A DNA stretch of 64,000 bases from Flavobacterium faecale (GCF_003076455.1 NZ_CP020918.1:1674001-1738000), one strand, 5' to 3'. Numbered from the stretch's first letter, positions 45,180 to 56,029 are shown. Numbers and translations are program-made. Notes: generated from the sequence alone by a model not told the origin.

Positions 45180-47336
45180 ATGGCTAGAGAACTTAAATAT
45201 ACAAGAAACATAGGAATTGCTGCTCATATTGATGCTGGTAAAACAACGACAACTGAGCGTATATTATTCTATACAGGAAAATCACACAAAATTGGTGAAG
45301 TGCACGATGGTGCTGCAACAATGGACTGGATGGCACAAGAGCAAGAAAGAGGTATTACAATTACTTCTGCTGCTACAACTTGTGAATGGAATTTTCCAAC
45401 TACTCAAGGTAAAGTTTTACCTGAGACATTACCTTACCACTTTAATATTATCGATACCCCGGGACACGTTGACTTTACAGTTGAAGTAAACCGTTCGTTA
45501 CGTGTTCTTGATGGATTAGTTTTCTTGTTTAGTGCTGTTGATGGTGTTGAGCCTCAATCAGAGACTAACTGGAGATTAGCTGATCAATATAAAGTACCAC
45601 GTATTGGATTCGTTAATAAAATGGACAGACAAGGATCTAACTTTTTGATGGTATGTCAACAAGTAAGAGATATGTTGAAATCTAATGCTGTTGCGATTAC
45701 TTTGCCAATAGGTGAAGAGAATGATTTCAGAGGTGTTGTGGATTTGGTAAGAAACCAAGCTATTGTTTGGGATGATGCAGGTATGGGAGCAACTTATGAA
45801 GTTGTAGATATTCCTGCTGATATGATTGATGAAGTAAAAGAATACAGAGATATTCTTATCGAGGCAGTAGCTGATTATGATGAGAATTTGCTTGATAAAT
45901 ACATGGAAAATCCTGATTCTATTACAGAAGAAGAGATTAACATTGCATTAAGAGCGGCTGTAATGGATATGGCTATCATTCCTATGATTGCTGGTTCATC
46001 ATTTAAAAATAAAGGTGTTCAGTTCATGTTAGATGCAGTATGTAAATACTTGCCATCTCCAATGGATAAAGATGGTATCGAAGGGATTCATCCTGATGAT
46101 GCTGAGCTTTTAGAAGAAGATCAAACTAAAATTTTGCGTAAGCCAGATGTTAAAGAGCCATTCGCTGCTTTGGCATTTAAGATTGCTACTGACCCATTCG
46201 TAGGTCGTTTGGCTTTCTTCCGTGCTTATTCAGGACGTTTAGATGCTGGTTCTTATGTTTTGAACACACGTTCAGGAAACAAAGAAAGAATTTCTCGTAT
46301 CTACCAAATGCATGCTAACAAGCAAAATCCAATCGATTATATCGAAGCTGGAGATATTGGAGCAGCAGTTGGATTTAAAGATATTAAAACTGGAGATACA
46401 TTGTGTGATGAGAAGTACCCAATCATTCTTGAGTCTATGAAATTCCCTGCGCCAGTAATTGGTATCGCTATTGAGCCTAAAACAAAAGCTGACGTAGATA
46501 AAATGGGTATGGCTTTGGCTAAACTTGCTGAAGAGGATCCTACATTTACTGTAAGAACTGATGAGGCTTCTGGTCAAACTATTATCTCTGGTATGGGTGA
46601 GCTTCACTTAGATATCTTAGTAGATCGTATGAGACGTGAATTCAAAGTTGAAGTAAACCAAGGTGAGCCTCAAGTTGAATATAAAGAAGCTTTTACAAAA
46701 TCTGCAGTTCATAGAGAAACTTACAAGAAACAATCAGGTGGTCGTGGTAAATTCGGTGATATCGTATTTAAATTAGAGCCAGCTGATGAAGTTGATGGTA
46801 AGCCAGGTGTTGGCTTGCAGTTTGTTAATGCTGTAAAAGGTGGTAACGTTCCTAAAGAATATATTCCGTCTGTAGAGAAAGGTTTCCGTGAAGCTATGAA
46901 GGCTGGTCCTTTGGCTGGATATCAAGTGGATAGTTTAAAAGTAACTTTGACAGATGGATCTTTCCACCCTGTCGATTCAGATGCACTATCTTTTGAGTTA
47001 GCTGCTAGAATGGGTTATAAAGAAGTAGCTAAAGCTGCTGGAGCTGTAATTCTTGAGCCTATCATGAAAATGGAAGTTATTACACCTGAAGAAAACATGG
47101 GAGATATCGTTGGTGATATTAACCGTCGTAGAGGTCAAGTGAATGACATGGGAGATAGAAATGGTGCTAAAACTATTAAGGCAGATGTGCCATTATCAGA
47201 AATGTTTGGATATGTAACTACATTGAGAACATTGTCTTCTGGTCGTGCAACTTCTACAATGGAATTTTCACACTATAGCGAAACGCCTTCTAATATTTCG
47301 GAAGCAGTAATCAAAAAAGCAAAAGGAAACGCTTAA
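45180..47336 (+). CDS. fusA: Translation elongation factor G
   Basis: 718-residue GTPase that drives translocation and, with RRF, ribosome recycling. G motifs: AHIDAGKT (15-22), [11 protein letters not shown] (G3), NKMD (G4). Domain IV carries [18 protein letters not shown] and the later segments [14 protein letters not shown] and [13 protein letters not shown]. Length normal. Located 10 bp after rpsG and 10 bp before rpsJ. Notably no tuf gene follows, unlike in the E. coli str operon. Confidence 0.98.
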   Translation: MARELKYTRNIGIAAHIDAGKTTTTERILFYTGKSHKIGEVHDGAATMDWMAQEQERGITITSAATTCEWNFPTTQGKVLPETLPYHFNIIDTPGHVDFTVEVNRSLRVLDGLVFLFSAVDGVEPQSETNWRLADQYKVPRIGFVNKMDRQGSNFLMVCQQVRDMLKSNAVAITLPIGEENDFRGVVDLVRNQAIVWDDAGMGATYEVVDIPADMIDEVKEYRDILIEAVADYDENLLDKYMENPDSITEEEINIALRAAVMDMAIIPMIAGSSFKNKGVQFMLDAVCKYLPSPMDKDGIEGIHPDDAELLEEDQTKILRKPDVKEPFAALAFKIATDPFVGRLAFFRAYSGRLDAGSYVLNTRSGNKERISRIYQMHANKQNPIDYIEAGDIGAAVGFKDIKTGDTLCDEKYPIILESMKFPAPVIGIAIEPKTKADVDKMGMALAKLAEEDPTFTVRTDEASGQTIISGMGELHLDILVDRMRREFKVEVNQGEPQVEYKEAFTKSAVHRETYKKQSGGRGKFGDIVFKLEPADEVDGKPGVGLQFVNAVKGGNVPKEYIPSVEKGFREAMKAGPLAGYQVDSLKVTLTDGSFHPVDSDALSFELAARMGYKEVAKAAGAVILEPIMKMEVITPEENMGDIVGDINRRRGQVNDMGDRNGAKTIKADVPLSEMFGYVTTLRTLSSGRATSTMEFSHYSETPSNISEAVIKKAKGNA

Positions 47337-47346
47337 TTTTAAGAAA

Positions 47347-47652
47347 ATGAGTCAAAAAATCAGAATAAAACTAAAATCTTACGATCACATGTTGGTAGAC
47401 AAGTCTGCTGAAAAGATTGTAAAAACGGTTAAAACTACAGGTGCAGTTGTTACAGGTCCAATTCCATTGCCAACTCACAAAAAACTTTTTACTGTTCTAC
47501 GTTCTCCGCACGTTAACAAAAAAGCAAGAGAGCAATTTGAAGTAATGTCATACAAGAGATTAATTGACATTTACTCTTCTTCATCTAAAACAATTGATGC
47601 TTTAATGAAGTTAGAATTGCCAAGCGGTGTTGAAGTAGAAATCAAAGTTTAG
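47347..47652 (+). CDS. rpsJ: 30S ribosomal protein S10 (uS10)
   Basis: 101 residues, [20 protein letters not shown] start, with [30 protein letters not shown]10 sits in the 30S head and in other bacteria also joins the NusB antitermination complex. It is joined to fusA (10 bp) and separated from rplC by 156 bp holding a promoter, so it belongs to the str transcript as well as heading the S10 set. Confidence 0.98.
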
Positions 47653-47702
47653 GTTTCTAAATACAAGGAAATTCAGAGCACTTTGTTTAAGTGAAAACTT
47701 TT

Positions 47703-47734
47703 TTTGGATTGTGTGTAAATAAGTTATACTTTTG
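47703..47734 (+). promoter_or_regulatory. Internal promoter for the S10 operon
   Basis: TTTG (47703-47706), a 20-bp spacer, then TACTTTTG (47727-47734), fitting TTTG-N20-TAnnTTTG. It lies in the 156-bp rpsJ-rplC gap and would give a leader of about 70 nt before rplC. Confidence 0.72.
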
Positions 47735-47743
47735 CACCACTTT

Positions 47744-47781
47744 AAAAATAAGGGTTCACTTAAATGATGTGTTCTATTTTT
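47744..47781 (+). promoter_or_regulatory. Hairpin in the rplC leader
   Basis: AAAAATA (47744-47750) pairs with TATTTTT (47775-47781), with an inner CAC/GTG stem (47757-47759 with 47769-47771). It lies right at the 5' end of the predicted S10-operon mRNA, 27 nt before rplC. A role in autoregulation by an operon protein such as L4 is inference. Confidence 0.35.
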
Positions 47782-47808
47782 ATATTTAATAATTAATAAT
47801 TAATATTT

Positions 47809-48426
47809 ATGTCTGGGTTAATTGGTAGAAAAATCGGCATGACTAGTCTTTTTGACGAGAACGGGAAAAACATTCCTTGTACTGTAATTGAGGCGGGTCC
47901 ATGCGTTGTTACCCAAGTCAGAACCAAAGGTGTTGACGGGTACGAAGCGTTGCAACTTGGTTTCGATGACAAAAACGAGAAACATTCCACAAAAGCGGCT
48001 TTAGGTCACTTTAAAAAAGCGGGAACTGTAGCTAAGAAAAAAGTCGTTGAATTCAAGGAATTTGCAACAGAGCAAAAATTAGGTGATCTTATTGATGTGT
48101 CTATTTTTGTTGAAGGGGAATTTGTAGATGTACAAGGTGTATCTAAAGGTAAAGGTTTTCAGGGGGTTGTAAAACGTCACGGTTTTGGTGGTGTTGGTCA
48201 AGCAACTCACGGTCAACATAACCGTTTAAGAGCGCCGGGTTCTGTAGGAGCGTCATCTTATCCATCTAGAGTATTCAAAGGAATGCGTATGGCTGGAAGA
48301 ATGGGAACCGACAATGTAAAAGTTCAAAACCTTAGAGTTTTAAAAGTAGTTGCTGAAAAGAACCTACTTGTTATTAAAGGATGTGTTCCTGGACATAATA
48401 ACTCTTATGTAATCATCGAGAAGTAA
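47809..48426 (+). CDS. rplC: 50S ribosomal protein L3 (uL3)
   Basis: 205 residues. Early-assembly 23S rRNA binder near the peptidyl-transferase centre. [19 protein letters not shown] start, [15 protein letters not shown] and [18 protein letters not shown] are diagnostic. Its stop codon overlaps the rplD start (TAATG), indicating coupled translation. First gene after the internal promoter. Confidence 0.98.
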   Translation: MSGLIGRKIGMTSLFDENGKNIPCTVIEAGPCVVTQVRTKGVDGYEALQLGFDDKNEKHSTKAALGHFKKAGTVAKKKVVEFKEFATEQKLGDLIDVSIFVEGEFVDVQGVSKGKGFQGVVKRHGFGGVGQATHGQHNRLRAPGSVGASSYPSRVFKGMRMAGRMGTDNVKVQNLRVLKVVAEKNLLVIKGCVPGHNNSYVIIEK

Positions 48427-49055
48427 TGGAAGTAAAAGTATTAGATTTCAACGGAAAAGATACTGGAAGAAAAGTACAACTTTCTGATTCAGTATTCGCA
48501 ATTGAACCAAATAATCACGCTGTATACCTTGATGTTAAGCAATATTTAGCTAATCAAAGACAAGGAACGCACAAAGCTAAAGAAAGAGCTGAAGTTGCGG
48601 GTAGTACACGTAAGATTAAAAAACAAAAAGGAACTGGTACTGCTCGTGCGGGTAGTGCAAAGAATCCATTGTTTAAAGGTGGAGGTACAGTTTTTGGACC
48701 AAGACCAAGAAGTTATTCTTTCAAATTAAATAAAGGTTTGAAGCGTTTGGCAAGAAAATCTGCTTTTTCTATTAAAGCAAAAGAATCAAATATTATCGTT
48801 CTTGAGGACTTTGATTTTGAAACGCCAAGTACTAAAAATTTCATTAACGTTTTGAAAGCTTTAGAGTTAGATAATAAAAAATCATTATTCGTGTTGGGTT
48901 CTTCAAATAAAAATGTATATTTGTCGTCACGCAATTTAAAAGCGTCTAATGTGGTAAGTAGCTTAGAATTAAGTACTTACGCTATATTAAACGCTAACAA
49001 TTTAGTGCTTTTGGAGAGTTCTTTGGAAGTAATTGAAGAAAATTTAAGTAAATAA
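48426..49055 (+). CDS. rplD: 50S ribosomal protein L4 (uL4)
   Basis: 209 residues. Lines the peptide exit tunnel; in many bacteria it also regulates the S10 operon. Conserved block STRKIKKQKGTGTARAGS followed by GGGTVFGPRPRSYSFKLNK (tunnel loop region). Start codon overlaps the rplC stop. Normal length. Confidence 0.98.
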   Translation: MEVKVLDFNGKDTGRKVQLSDSVFAIEPNNHAVYLDVKQYLANQRQGTHKAKERAEVAGSTRKIKKQKGTGTARAGSAKNPLFKGGGTVFGPRPRSYSFKLNKGLKRLARKSAFSIKAKESNIIVLEDFDFETPSTKNFINVLKALELDNKKSLFVLGSSNKNVYLSSRNLKASNVVSSLELSTYAILNANNLVLLESSLEVIEENLSK

Positions 49056-49061
49056 TAGGAT

Positions 49062-49352
49062 ATGAGTATCATAATTAAACCTATAGTAACGGAAAAAGTA
49101 ACCAAAGAAAGTGAAGTTTTAAACCGTTTTGGATTCGTTGTTAACAAAAAAGCGAACAAAGTTGAGATTAAGAAAGCTGTAGAAGCTGCTTATGGTGTAA
49201 CTGTGTTAAGCGTTAATACAATGAATGTAAGACCTGATAGAACTACTAAATACACTAAAAGTGGTTTGATCAGTGGAAAGACAAATGCTATCAAAAAAGC
49301 AATTGTACAAGTACAAGAAGGAGAAACAATTGATTTTTACAACAAAATCTAA
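49062..49352 (+). CDS. rplW: 50S ribosomal protein L23 (uL23)
   Basis: 96 residues, at the tunnel exit, where trigger factor and SRP dock. IIKPIVTEKVTKESE start and the Lys-rich AVEAAYGVTVLSVNTMNV core are typical. Six bp after rplD and nine before rplB, within the S10 transcript. Confidence 0.97.
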   Translation: MSIIIKPIVTEKVTKESEVLNRFGFVVNKKANKVEIKKAVEAAYGVTVLSVNTMNVRPDRTTKYTKSGLISGKTNAIKKAIVQVQEGETIDFYNKI

Positions 49353-49361
49353 TATAGAAAA

Positions 49362-50186
49362 ATGTCAGTAAGAAAATTAAAACCTATTACCCCAGGTCAG
49401 CGATTTAGAGTTGTGAATGGTTATGACGCTATTACAACTGATAAGCCGGAACGCTCTTTGATAGCGCCGATAAAAAACTCTGGAGGTAGAAATAGTCAAG
49501 GAAAGATGACCATGCGTTATACGGGTGGTGGTCACAAGCAGAGATATCGTATTATTGATTTCAAACGTGCAAAAGAAGGAATTCCAGCTACAGTGAAATC
49601 AATCGAATACGATCCAAATCGTACTGCATTTATCGCTTTGTTAGCTTATGCTGATGGAGAGAAAACATATATTATTGCTCAAAATGGATTGAAAGTAGGT
49701 CAGAAATTAGTTTCTGGTCCTGAATCTCAACCTGAGATTGGTAATACTTTACCTTTAAGCAGAATTCCATTAGGAACTGTTATTTCTTGTATTGAATTGA
49801 GACCAGGTCAAGGAGCAGTAATTGCTCGTTCTGCTGGAACATTTGCTCAGTTAATGGCAAGAGATGGAAAATTTGCAACAATTAAAATGCCGTCAGGAGA
49901 AACAAGATTAATCTTGTTGACTTGTTCTGCTACAATTGGAGCAGTATCTAATTCTGATCACCAATTAGTTGTATCTGGAAAAGCAGGTAGAACAAGATGG
50001 TTAGGTAGAAGACCTAGAACAAGACCTGTTGCGATGAACCCTGTTGATCACCCAATGGGTGGTGGAGAAGGACGTTCTTCTGGTGGACATCCACGTTCAA
50101 GAAATGGAATACCAGCAAAAGGTTATAGAACACGTTCTAAGAAAAACCCGAGTAACAAGTATATCGTAGAACGTAGAAAGAAATAA
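49362..50186 (+). CDS. rplB: 50S ribosomal protein L2 (uL2)
   Basis: 274 residues. Needed for subunit joining and peptidyl-transferase activity. Conserved [20 protein letters not shown], the SH3-like centre, and the C-terminal [20 protein letters not shown] with its functionally important His. Length normal. Confidence 0.98.
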   Translation: MSVRKLKPITPGQRFRVVNGYDAITTDKPERSLIAPIKNSGGRNSQGKMTMRYTGGGHKQRYRIIDFKRAKEGIPATVKSIEYDPNRTAFIALLAYADGEKTYIIAQNGLKVGQKLVSGPESQPEIGNTLPLSRIPLGTVISCIELRPGQGAVIARSAGTFAQLMARDGKFATIKMPSGETRLILLTCSATIGAVSNSDHQLVVSGKAGRTRWLGRRPRTRPVAMNPVDHPMGGGEGRSSGGHPRSRNGIPAKGYRTRSKKNPSNKYIVERRKK

Positions 50187-50192
50187 TAAGAT

Positions 50193-50471
50193 ATGGCACG
50201 TTCATTAAAAAAAGGACCTTTCGTTCATTATAAGTTAGACAAGAAAGTTCAAGAAAACATTGCAGGTGGAAATAAAGGAGTAGTAAAGACTTGGTCTAGA
50301 GCTTCTATGATTACTCCTGACTTCGTTGGACAAACTATCGCAGTTCATAACGGTCGTCAATTTGTACCAGTTTACGTTACAGAAAACATGGTAGGTCACA
50401 AATTAGGAGAATTTTCACCAACTAGATCTTTTAGAGGTCATGCTGGAGCAAAAAATAAAGGTAAAAAATAA
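50193..50471 (+). CDS. rpsS: 30S ribosomal protein S19 (uS19)
   Basis: 92 residues. Forms a head complex with S13 near the tRNA sites. [39 protein letters not shown] and [14 protein letters not shown] are diagnostic. Six bp from rplB and from rplV. Confidence 0.98.
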   Translation: MARSLKKGPFVHYKLDKKVQENIAGGNKGVVKTWSRASMITPDFVGQTIAVHNGRQFVPVYVTENMVGHKLGEFSPTRSFRGHAGAKNKGKK

Positions 50472-50477
50472 GAAGCA

Positions 50478-50888
50478 ATGGGAGTTCGTAAAAGAGAAAC
50501 AGCAGATGCGAGAAAAGAGGCTAATAAGTCTATTGCTTTCGCAAAATTGAATAACTGCCCTACTTCACCTAGAAAAATGCGCTTAGTAGCGGACTTGGTA
50601 AGAGGTCAGAAAGTAGAAAGAGCACTTAACATCTTAAGATTTAGTTCTAAAGAAGCTTCAAGAAAATTAGAGAAATTAGTATTATCTGCAATCAACAATT
50701 GGGAGCAAAAAAATGCTGATGCTAGTATAGAAGAAGCTGGTTTATTTGTTAAGGAGATTAGAGTAGATGGTGGAATGATGTTGAAAAGACTTCGTCCAGC
50801 TCCACAAGGTCGCGCACATAGAATTAGAAAACGTTCTAATCACGTAACAATCGTGCTTGGATCTATTAATAACACACAAGCAATTTAA
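50478..50888 (+). CDS. rplV: 50S ribosomal protein L22 (uL22)
   Basis: 136 residues; its beta hairpin lines the exit tunnel at the macrolide site. [18 protein letters not shown], then [20 protein letters not shown]. No deletion typical of macrolide resistance is visible in the hairpin. In the S10 run. Confidence 0.97.
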   Translation: MGVRKRETADARKEANKSIAFAKLNNCPTSPRKMRLVADLVRGQKVERALNILRFSSKEASRKLEKLVLSAINNWEQKNADASIEEAGLFVKEIRVDGGMMLKRLRPAPQGRAHRIRKRSNHVTIVLGSINNTQAI

Positions 50889-50893
50889 TAAAG

Positions 50894-51643
50894 ATGGGAC
50901 AAAAGACAAATCCAATTGGAAATAGACTTGGTATCATCAGAGGATGGGACTCAAACTGGTATGGTGGAAATGATTACGGTGATAAAATCGCTGAAGATCA
51001 CAAAATCAGAAAGTATATCCATGCTCGTTTATCAAAAGCTAGTGTTTCAAAAGTAATTATCGAGAGAACTTTAAAACTTGTAACCGTTACTATCACTACT
51101 GCTAGACCTGGTATTATTATCGGTAAAGGTGGACAAGAGGTAGACAAGTTGAAAGAAGAACTTAAGAAAGTTACTGACAAAGAGGTTCAAATCAACATCT
51201 TTGAAATCAAAAGACCTGAACTTGACGCGTATCTAGTTGCTACAAGCATCTGTCGTCAAATTGAAAGTCGTATTTCGTACAGACGTGCTATTAAAATGGC
51301 TATTGCTGCCTCTATGCGTATGAACGCAGAAGGTATCAAAGTTTTAATTTCTGGTCGTTTGAATGGTGCTGAAATGGCACGGTCGGAAGGTTTCAAAGAA
51401 GGAAGAGTTCCTTTATCAACTTTCAGAGCTGATATTGATTATGCATTAGCTGAGGCGCATACTACTTATGGTAGAATGGGAATCAAAGTGTGGATCATGA
51501 AAGGTGAAGTTTACGGAAAGAGAGATCTTTCACCACTTGCTGGAATGGACAAAAAACAAGCTGGCGGAAAAGGTGGAGATTCTCCTCGTGGAAAATCTAA
51601 CTTTAATAAAGGTGGAAAACCAGACGCTCGTAAAAGAAAGTAA
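50894..51643 (+). CDS. rpsC: 30S ribosomal protein S3 (uS3)
   Basis: 249 residues with a KH domain ([19 protein letters not shown]) and the C-terminal [20 protein letters not shown] block. Part of the mRNA entry channel and helicase. The last 30 residues are Gly/Lys-rich ([20 protein letters not shown]), an extension beyond the core domain. Confidence 0.98.
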   Translation: MGQKTNPIGNRLGIIRGWDSNWYGGNDYGDKIAEDHKIRKYIHARLSKASVSKVIIERTLKLVTVTITTARPGIIIGKGGQEVDKLKEELKKVTDKEVQINIFEIKRPELDAYLVATSICRQIESRISYRRAIKMAIAASMRMNAEGIKVLISGRLNGAEMARSEGFKEGRVPLSTFRADIDYALAEAHTTYGRMGIKVWIMKGEVYGKRDLSPLAGMDKKQAGGKGGDSPRGKSNFNKGGKPDARKRK

Positions 51644-51661
51644 TTTTTAAATTAAAGAAAA

Positions 51662-52087
51662 ATGTTACAGCCTAAAAGAACAAAATACCGTAAGGTACAA
51701 AAAGGTAAAATGAAAGGGAACTCTGGAAGAGGGCATGAACTTTCTAATGGAATGTTTGGTATTAAATCTGTACATGAAGATGGAATGTTCCTAACTTCTC
51801 GTCAAATTGAAGCTGCACGTATCGCTGCAACTCGTTTTATGAAAAGAGAGGGGCAATTATGGATCAAAATATTTCCAGACAAACCTATTACTAAGAAACC
51901 TCTTGAGGTACGTATGGGTAAAGGTAAAGGTGCAGTTGAGTATTGGGCTGCCGTTGTTAAACCCGGAAGAATTATGTTTGAAGTTGGAGGAGTTCCTTTG
52001 TCAGTTGCTAAAGAGGCATTACGTCTTGCAGCTCAAAAGCTTCCAGTAAAAACTAAATTCGTAGTTGCTAGAGATTTCGAAGCATAA
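51662..52087 (+). CDS. rplP: 50S ribosomal protein L16 (uL16)
   Basis: 141 residues. Late-assembly protein at the A-site tRNA elbow. [20 protein letters not shown], the conserved [16 protein letters not shown] segment ([12 protein letters not shown]) and LPVKTKFV are diagnostic. 18 bp after rpsC. Confidence 0.98.
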   Translation: MLQPKRTKYRKVQKGKMKGNSGRGHELSNGMFGIKSVHEDGMFLTSRQIEAARIAATRFMKREGQLWIKIFPDKPITKKPLEVRMGKGKGAVEYWAAVVKPGRIMFEVGGVPLSVAKEALRLAAQKLPVKTKFVVARDFEA

Positions 52088-52100
52088 TCTATATTATATT

Positions 52101-52292
52101 ATGAAACAATCAGAAATAAAAGATCTTTCTGCAGCGCAGTTGCAAGAAAACCTTAGCCAGGCTAAGAAAACATATGCTGACCTAAAAATGGCTCATGCTA
52201 TCTCTCCAATTGAGAATCCGCTTCAAATTAGAAGTTTAAGAAGAACAGTTGCAAGATTAGCCACTGAGTTAACTAAAAGAGAATTGCAATAA
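52101..52292 (+). CDS. rpmC: 50S ribosomal protein L29 (uL29)
   Basis: 63 residues from ATG 52101 (MKQSEIKDLSAAQLQENL). An in-frame start at 52065 would overlap rplP and add a non-family N-terminus, so it is rejected. Two-helix protein at the tunnel exit; NPLQIRSLRRTVARLATEL is typical. Confidence 0.96.
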   Translation: MKQSEIKDLSAAQLQENLSQAKKTYADLKMAHAISPIENPLQIRSLRRTVARLATELTKRELQ

Positions 52293-52309
52293 TTGTAATC
52301 TGCTGAAAG

Positions 52310-52570
52310 ATGGAAGAAAAAAGAAATTTAAGAAAAGAAAGAATAGGTGTTGTAACGTCTAACAAAATGGATAAATCTATTGTTGTTGCACAAGTTACTA
52401 AAGTAAAACACCCGTTATACGGTAAGTTTGTATTGAAAACTAAAAAGTATCATGCACACGACGAAACGAACGACTGTAACATTGGAGATACTGTAAGAAT
52501 TAGCGAAACGCGTCCTTTAAGTAAAACAAAATGTTGGAGATTAGTTGAAATCCTAGAAAGAGCTAAATAA
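52310..52570 (+). CDS. rpsQ: 30S ribosomal protein S17 (uS17)
   Basis: 86 residues. OB-fold 16S rRNA binder. [36 protein letters not shown] and [17 protein letters not shown] are the family landmarks. Two bp upstream of rplN, so S10 and spc sets run together. Confidence 0.98.
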   Translation: MEEKRNLRKERIGVVTSNKMDKSIVVAQVTKVKHPLYGKFVLKTKKYHAHDETNDCNIGDTVRISETRPLSKTKCWRLVEILERAK

Positions 52571-52572
52571 TT

Positions 52573-52941
52573 ATGGTACAACAAGAATCAAGACTAAAAG
52601 TAGCAGATAACACAGGAGCTAAAGAAGTTTTAACTATCCGTGTTTTAGGAGGTACCAAAAGAAGGTATGCTTCTGTTGGTGATAAGATTGTAGTTTCTAT
52701 AAAAGATGCAGCTCCAAACGGAAACGTTAAAAAAGGAGCAGTTTCAACTGCAGTTGTAGTACGTACCAGAAAAGAAGTGAGAAGAGCCGATGGTTCTTAT
52801 ATCCGTTTCGATGACAATGCATGTGTTCTATTGAATGCTGCAGGAGAAATGAGAGGAACTCGTGTTTTTGGACCGGTAGCAAGAGAACTTCGTGAAAAAC
52901 AATTCATGAAAATTGTATCATTAGCACCAGAAGTGCTTTAA
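52573..52941 (+). CDS. rplN: 50S ribosomal protein L14 (uL14)
   Basis: 122 residues. Interface protein in intersubunit bridges, and the usual docking point of Rsf[21 protein letters not shown] and [20 protein letters not shown] are diagnostic. First gene of the spc set. Confidence 0.98.
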   Translation: MVQQESRLKVADNTGAKEVLTIRVLGGTKRRYASVGDKIVVSIKDAAPNGNVKKGAVSTAVVVRTRKEVRRADGSYIRFDDNACVLLNAAGEMRGTRVFGPVARELREKQFMKIVSLAPEVL

Positions 52942-52952
52942 TTCGTTTTAAG

Positions 52953-53267
52953 ATGATAAAGCTAAAAATAAAAACAGGTGACATCGTAAGAGTAATTGCT
53001 GGAGACCATAAAGGTGAAGAAGGTAAAGTATTACGTGTTGACCGTGAGAAAAACAAAGCTATTGTAGAAGGTGTGAACATGGTTTCGAAACATACGAAAC
53101 CAAGTGCAAAAAACCCTCAAGGTGGAATTGTGAAAAAAGAAGCTTCAATTCAAATTTCTAACATCTCTCTAATTGATCCGAAAACAAAGGAAGCAACTAG
53201 AGTGGGTATTAGAGTTGAAGGAGATAAGAAAGTAAGATTTTCAAAAAAATCTAATCAAGTACTATAG
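52953..53267 (+). CDS. rplX: 50S ribosomal protein L24 (uL24)
   Basis: 104 residues with the KOW motif ([20 protein letters not shown]). Early assembly protein near the tunnel exit. Two bp ahead of rplE. Confidence 0.97.
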   Translation: MIKLKIKTGDIVRVIAGDHKGEEGKVLRVDREKNKAIVEGVNMVSKHTKPSAKNPQGGIVKKEASIQISNISLIDPKTKEATRVGIRVEGDKKVRFSKKSNQVL

Positions 53268-53269
53268 TA

Positions 53270-53821
53270 ATGGCATATATACCTAGACTAAAAGAAGAAT
53301 ATAAGAGTAGAGTTATCTCTGCTCTTACAGAAGAGTACGGATATGTAAACGTAATGCAAGTTCCTAAATTGGACAAAATCGTTTTAAGCCGTGGTGTTGG
53401 AGCAGCAGTTTCTGACAAAAAACTTATTGACTATGCAGTTGATGAGTTGACAAAGATAACTGGACAAAAAGCGGTTAGTACAATCTCTAAGAAAGACGTT
53501 GCGTCTTTCAAATTGAGAAAAGGTATGCCAATTGGAGCAAAAGTTACTTTACGTGGAGAAAGAATGTATGAGTTTTTAGATAGACTTATTACTTCATCTT
53601 TACCACGTGTTAGAGATTTTAGTGGTATCAAAGCTACTGGTTTCGACGGAAGAGGAAATTACAACCTTGGAGTTTTAGAGCAAATCATTTTCCCAGAAAT
53701 TGATATTGATAAAGTAAATAAAATATCTGGAATGGATATTACGTTTGTTACAACTGCTAAAACTGATAAGGAAGCAAAGTCATTATTGACTGAATTAGGT
53801 TTACCTTTTAAAAAGAATTAA
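53270..53821 (+). CDS. rplE: 50S ribosomal protein L5 (uL5)
   Basis: 183 residues. 5S rRNA binder in the central protuberance. [19 protein letters not shown] start; [20 protein letters not shown] and [20 protein letters not shown] are typical. Three bp before rpsN. Confidence 0.98.
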   Translation: MAYIPRLKEEYKSRVISALTEEYGYVNVMQVPKLDKIVLSRGVGAAVSDKKLIDYAVDELTKITGQKAVSTISKKDVASFKLRKGMPIGAKVTLRGERMYEFLDRLITSSLPRVRDFSGIKATGFDGRGNYNLGVLEQIIFPEIDIDKVNKISGMDITFVTTAKTDKEAKSLLTELGLPFKKN

Positions 53822-53824
53822 GAT

Positions 53825-54094
53825 ATGGCTAAAGAATCAATGAAAGCCCGCGAGGTTAAGAGAGAAAAAACGGTAGCAAAGTATGCTGAGAAAAGAAAAG
53901 CTTTGTTAGAAGCTGGAGATTTCGTAGGTTTGCAAAAGTTACCGAAAAATGCTTCACCAGTTCGTTTGCACAATAGATGTAAATTAACAGGTAGACCAAG
54001 AGGGTATATGCGTCAGTTTGGTATTTCACGTGTTACATTTCGTGAAATGGCAAACAATGGATTGATACCAGGTGTTAAAAAAGCTAGCTGGTAA
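53825..54094 (+). CDS. rpsN: 30S ribosomal protein S14 (uS14), zinc-free form
   Basis: 89 residues. The long S14 form: only one Cys ([17 protein letters not shown]) and no CxxC pairs, so no zinc is expected. [20 protein letters not shown] close to the C-terminus is diagnostic. Followed by an unusual 71-bp gap holding a hairpin. Confidence 0.97.
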   Translation: MAKESMKAREVKREKTVAKYAEKRKALLEAGDFVGLQKLPKNASPVRLHNRCKLTGRPRGYMRQFGISRVTFREMANNGLIPGVKKASW

Positions 54095-54110
54095 AATATT
54101 GAGTTTTAAT

Positions 54111-54146
54111 TGGTTAAAGGTTCGACAGATAGTCTGAAGAAAACCA
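54111..54146 (+). promoter_or_regulatory. Hairpin in the rpsN-rpsH gap
   Basis: TGGTT (54111-54115) can pair with AACCA (54142-54146), and CAGA (54126-54129) with TCTG (54133-54136). Together they form a small two-level structure 20 nt before rpsH. The gap is 71 bp while most others in this operon are 2-20 bp. Function unproven. Confidence 0.3.
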
Positions 54147-54165
54147 TAGCCGCAAATATATACAT

Positions 54166-54564
54166 ATGTATACAGATCCTATTGCAGATTATTTAACAAG
54201 GGTTAGAAACGCTGTGGCTGCAAACCACAAAGTTGTTGAGATCCCTGCATCTAATCTAAAGAAAGAAATTACTAAGATCTTATTTGATCAAGGTTATATC
54301 TTGAGTTACAAATTTGAAGACAGCACTGTTCAGGGCTCAATCAAAATCGCTTTGAAGTATGATAAAGATACTAAAGAGCCTGTAATCAAAGATATCCAAA
54401 GAATTAGTAAACCAGGTTTACGTAAATATTCAAGTTCTGCTTCTATCCCAAGAATCCTTAATGGATTAGGGATTGCTATCGTTTCTACATCTAAAGGTTT
54501 GATGACAGGAAAGAAAGCAAAACAACTTAACGTTGGTGGAGAAGTAATTTGTTACGTATACTAA
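54166..54564 (+). CDS. rpsH: 30S ribosomal protein S8 (uS8)
   Basis: 132 residues. Central-domain 16S binder; in E. coli it represses the spc operon by binding near rplE. MYTDPIADYLTRVRNAVAAN, SKPGLRKYSS and GIAIVSTSKGLMT are diagnostic. Confidence 0.98.
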   Translation: MYTDPIADYLTRVRNAVAANHKVVEIPASNLKKEITKILFDQGYILSYKFEDSTVQGSIKIALKYDKDTKEPVIKDIQRISKPGLRKYSSSASIPRILNGLGIAIVSTSKGLMTGKKAKQLNVGGEVICYVY

Positions 54565-54582
54565 TTAAAAGACGATAAGAAG

Positions 54583-55125
54583 ATGTCAAGAATAGGTAAA
54601 AGTCCAATTGCAATCCCTGCCGGAGTAACTGTTGAAGTTAAAGACGGTATTATTACAGTTAAAGGAAAAAACGGTCAACTAACACAGGAATATTCAGATG
54701 TTACTGTAACAGTTGAAGGCGATCAAGTTCAAGTTGAAAGATCGTCTGATCACAAAGATCAAAGAGCTAAGCACGGTTTGTACAGATCATTAATTAATAA
54801 CATGATTATTGGTGTAACTGATGGTTTTACAAAATCTTTAGAATTGGTTGGAGTTGGTTATAGAGCTTCAAATCAAGGGCAAAGATTAGATTTAGCTTTA
54901 GGGTTTTCTCATAATATCGTTTTAGACGTTGCTCCAGAGGTAACTTTGGAAACAATTTCTGAAAAAGGTAAAAACCCAATTGTGAAATTAACATCATTTG
55001 ATAAGCAACTTTTAGGTCAAGTAGCGGCAAAAATTAGAGGTTTCCGTAAGCCTGAGCCGTACAAAGGAAAAGGTGTTAAATTTGTAGGTGAAGTATTAAG
55101 AAGAAAAGCTGGTAAATCCGCTTAA
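54583..55125 (+). CDS. rplF: 50S ribosomal protein L6 (uL6)
   Basis: 180 residues, two L6 repeats. Near the sarcin-ricin loop where GTPase factors act. [20 protein letters not shown] start and [15 protein letters not shown] near the C-terminus. Normal length. Confidence 0.98.
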   Translation: MSRIGKSPIAIPAGVTVEVKDGIITVKGKNGQLTQEYSDVTVTVEGDQVQVERSSDHKDQRAKHGLYRSLINNMIIGVTDGFTKSLELVGVGYRASNQGQRLDLALGFSHNIVLDVAPEVTLETISEKGKNPIVKLTSFDKQLLGQVAAKIRGFRKPEPYKGKGVKFVGEVLRRKAGKSA

Positions 55126-55136
55126 AAAATAAGATT

Positions 55137-55487
55137 ATGTCATTAACGAAACCTGAAAGAAGACAGAGAATTAGATTCAGAATTAGAAAGACTATTAGCG
55201 GTACTACTGCAAAGCCTAGACTATCTGTTTTTAGAAGTAACAACGAAATTTATGCTCAACTTATTGATGACGTAAACGGTGTTACTATATTAGCTGCTTC
55301 ATCAAGAGAAAAAGAAATAGAAAAAGGTACGAACGTTGAAGTTGCTGCTGCTGTTGGAAAACTAGTTGCAGAGAAAGCGTTAAAAGCTGGGATTGAAACG
55401 GTAACTTTCGATAGAGGAGGTTATTTATATCACGGTCGTATTAAATCATTAGCTGAAGGCGCGAGAGCGGCTGGGCTTAAATTCTAA
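55137..55487 (+). CDS. rplR: 50S ribosomal protein L18 (uL18)
   Basis: 116 residues. Binds 5S rRNA with L5. [35 protein letters not shown] and [20 protein letters not shown] are typical. Eleven bp after rplF. Confidence 0.98.
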   Translation: MSLTKPERRQRIRFRIRKTISGTTAKPRLSVFRSNNEIYAQLIDDVNGVTILAASSREKEIEKGTNVEVAAAVGKLVAEKALKAGIETVTFDRGGYLYHGRIKSLAEGARAAGLKF

Positions 55488-55492
55488 TAAGT

Positions 55493-56017
55493 ATGTCTAA
55501 TAAGTACAAAAGTATAGAATTAGTAAAACCAGGAGGTCTTGATTTAAAAGATCGTTTGGTAAGTGTAAATCGTGTTACTAAAGTTACAAAGGGTGGTAGA
55601 GCATTTGGTTTTTCTGCTATTGTAGTTGTAGGTGATGAAAATGGTGTTGTAGGACATGGATTAGGAAAATCTAAAGATGTTTCTGAAGCAATCGCAAAAG
55701 CGGTAGAAGATGCTAAGAAAAATTTAGTAAAAATTCCTTTGAATGGTCAATCAGTACCTCACGAACAAAAAGGTAAATTTGGTGGTGCACGTGTATTTTT
55801 AATTCCAGCCTCTCATGGTACTGGAGTTATTGCTGGTGGAGCTGTTCGTTCAGTTCTTGAGTCAGTAGGAATTCACGATGTATTATCTAAATCTCAAGGA
55901 TCATCGAATCCTCATAATGTAGTAAAAGCAACTTTTGATGCTTTGTTACAAATGAGAAGTGCTTATACTGTTGCAAAACAGAGAGGACTTTCATTAGAAA
56001 AAGTTTTTAAAGGTTAA
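55493..56017 (+). CDS. rpsE: 30S ribosomal protein S5 (uS5)
   Basis: 174 residues. With S3 and S4 it lines the mRNA entry; S5 mutations alter accuracy and spectinomycin response. [20 protein letters not shown] (dsRBD-like domain), then [20 protein letters not shown]. Residues around the spectinomycin loop look normal. Confidence 0.98.
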   Translation: MSNKYKSIELVKPGGLDLKDRLVSVNRVTKVTKGGRAFGFSAIVVVGDENGVVGHGLGKSKDVSEAIAKAVEDAKKNLVKIPLNGQSVPHEQKGKFGGARVFLIPASHGTGVIAGGAVRSVLESVGIHDVLSKSQGSSNPHNVVKATFDALLQMRSAYTVAKQRGLSLEKVFKG

Positions 56018-56029
56018 TTCAAGGAAATT

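Noticed and set aside
54826..55030. Minus-strand frames inside ribosomal genes (also at 45576, 46272, 48713, 53431, 58900, 60608)
   Set aside because: All are shadows of conserved r-protein, fusA or rpoA genes with no evidence of their own.
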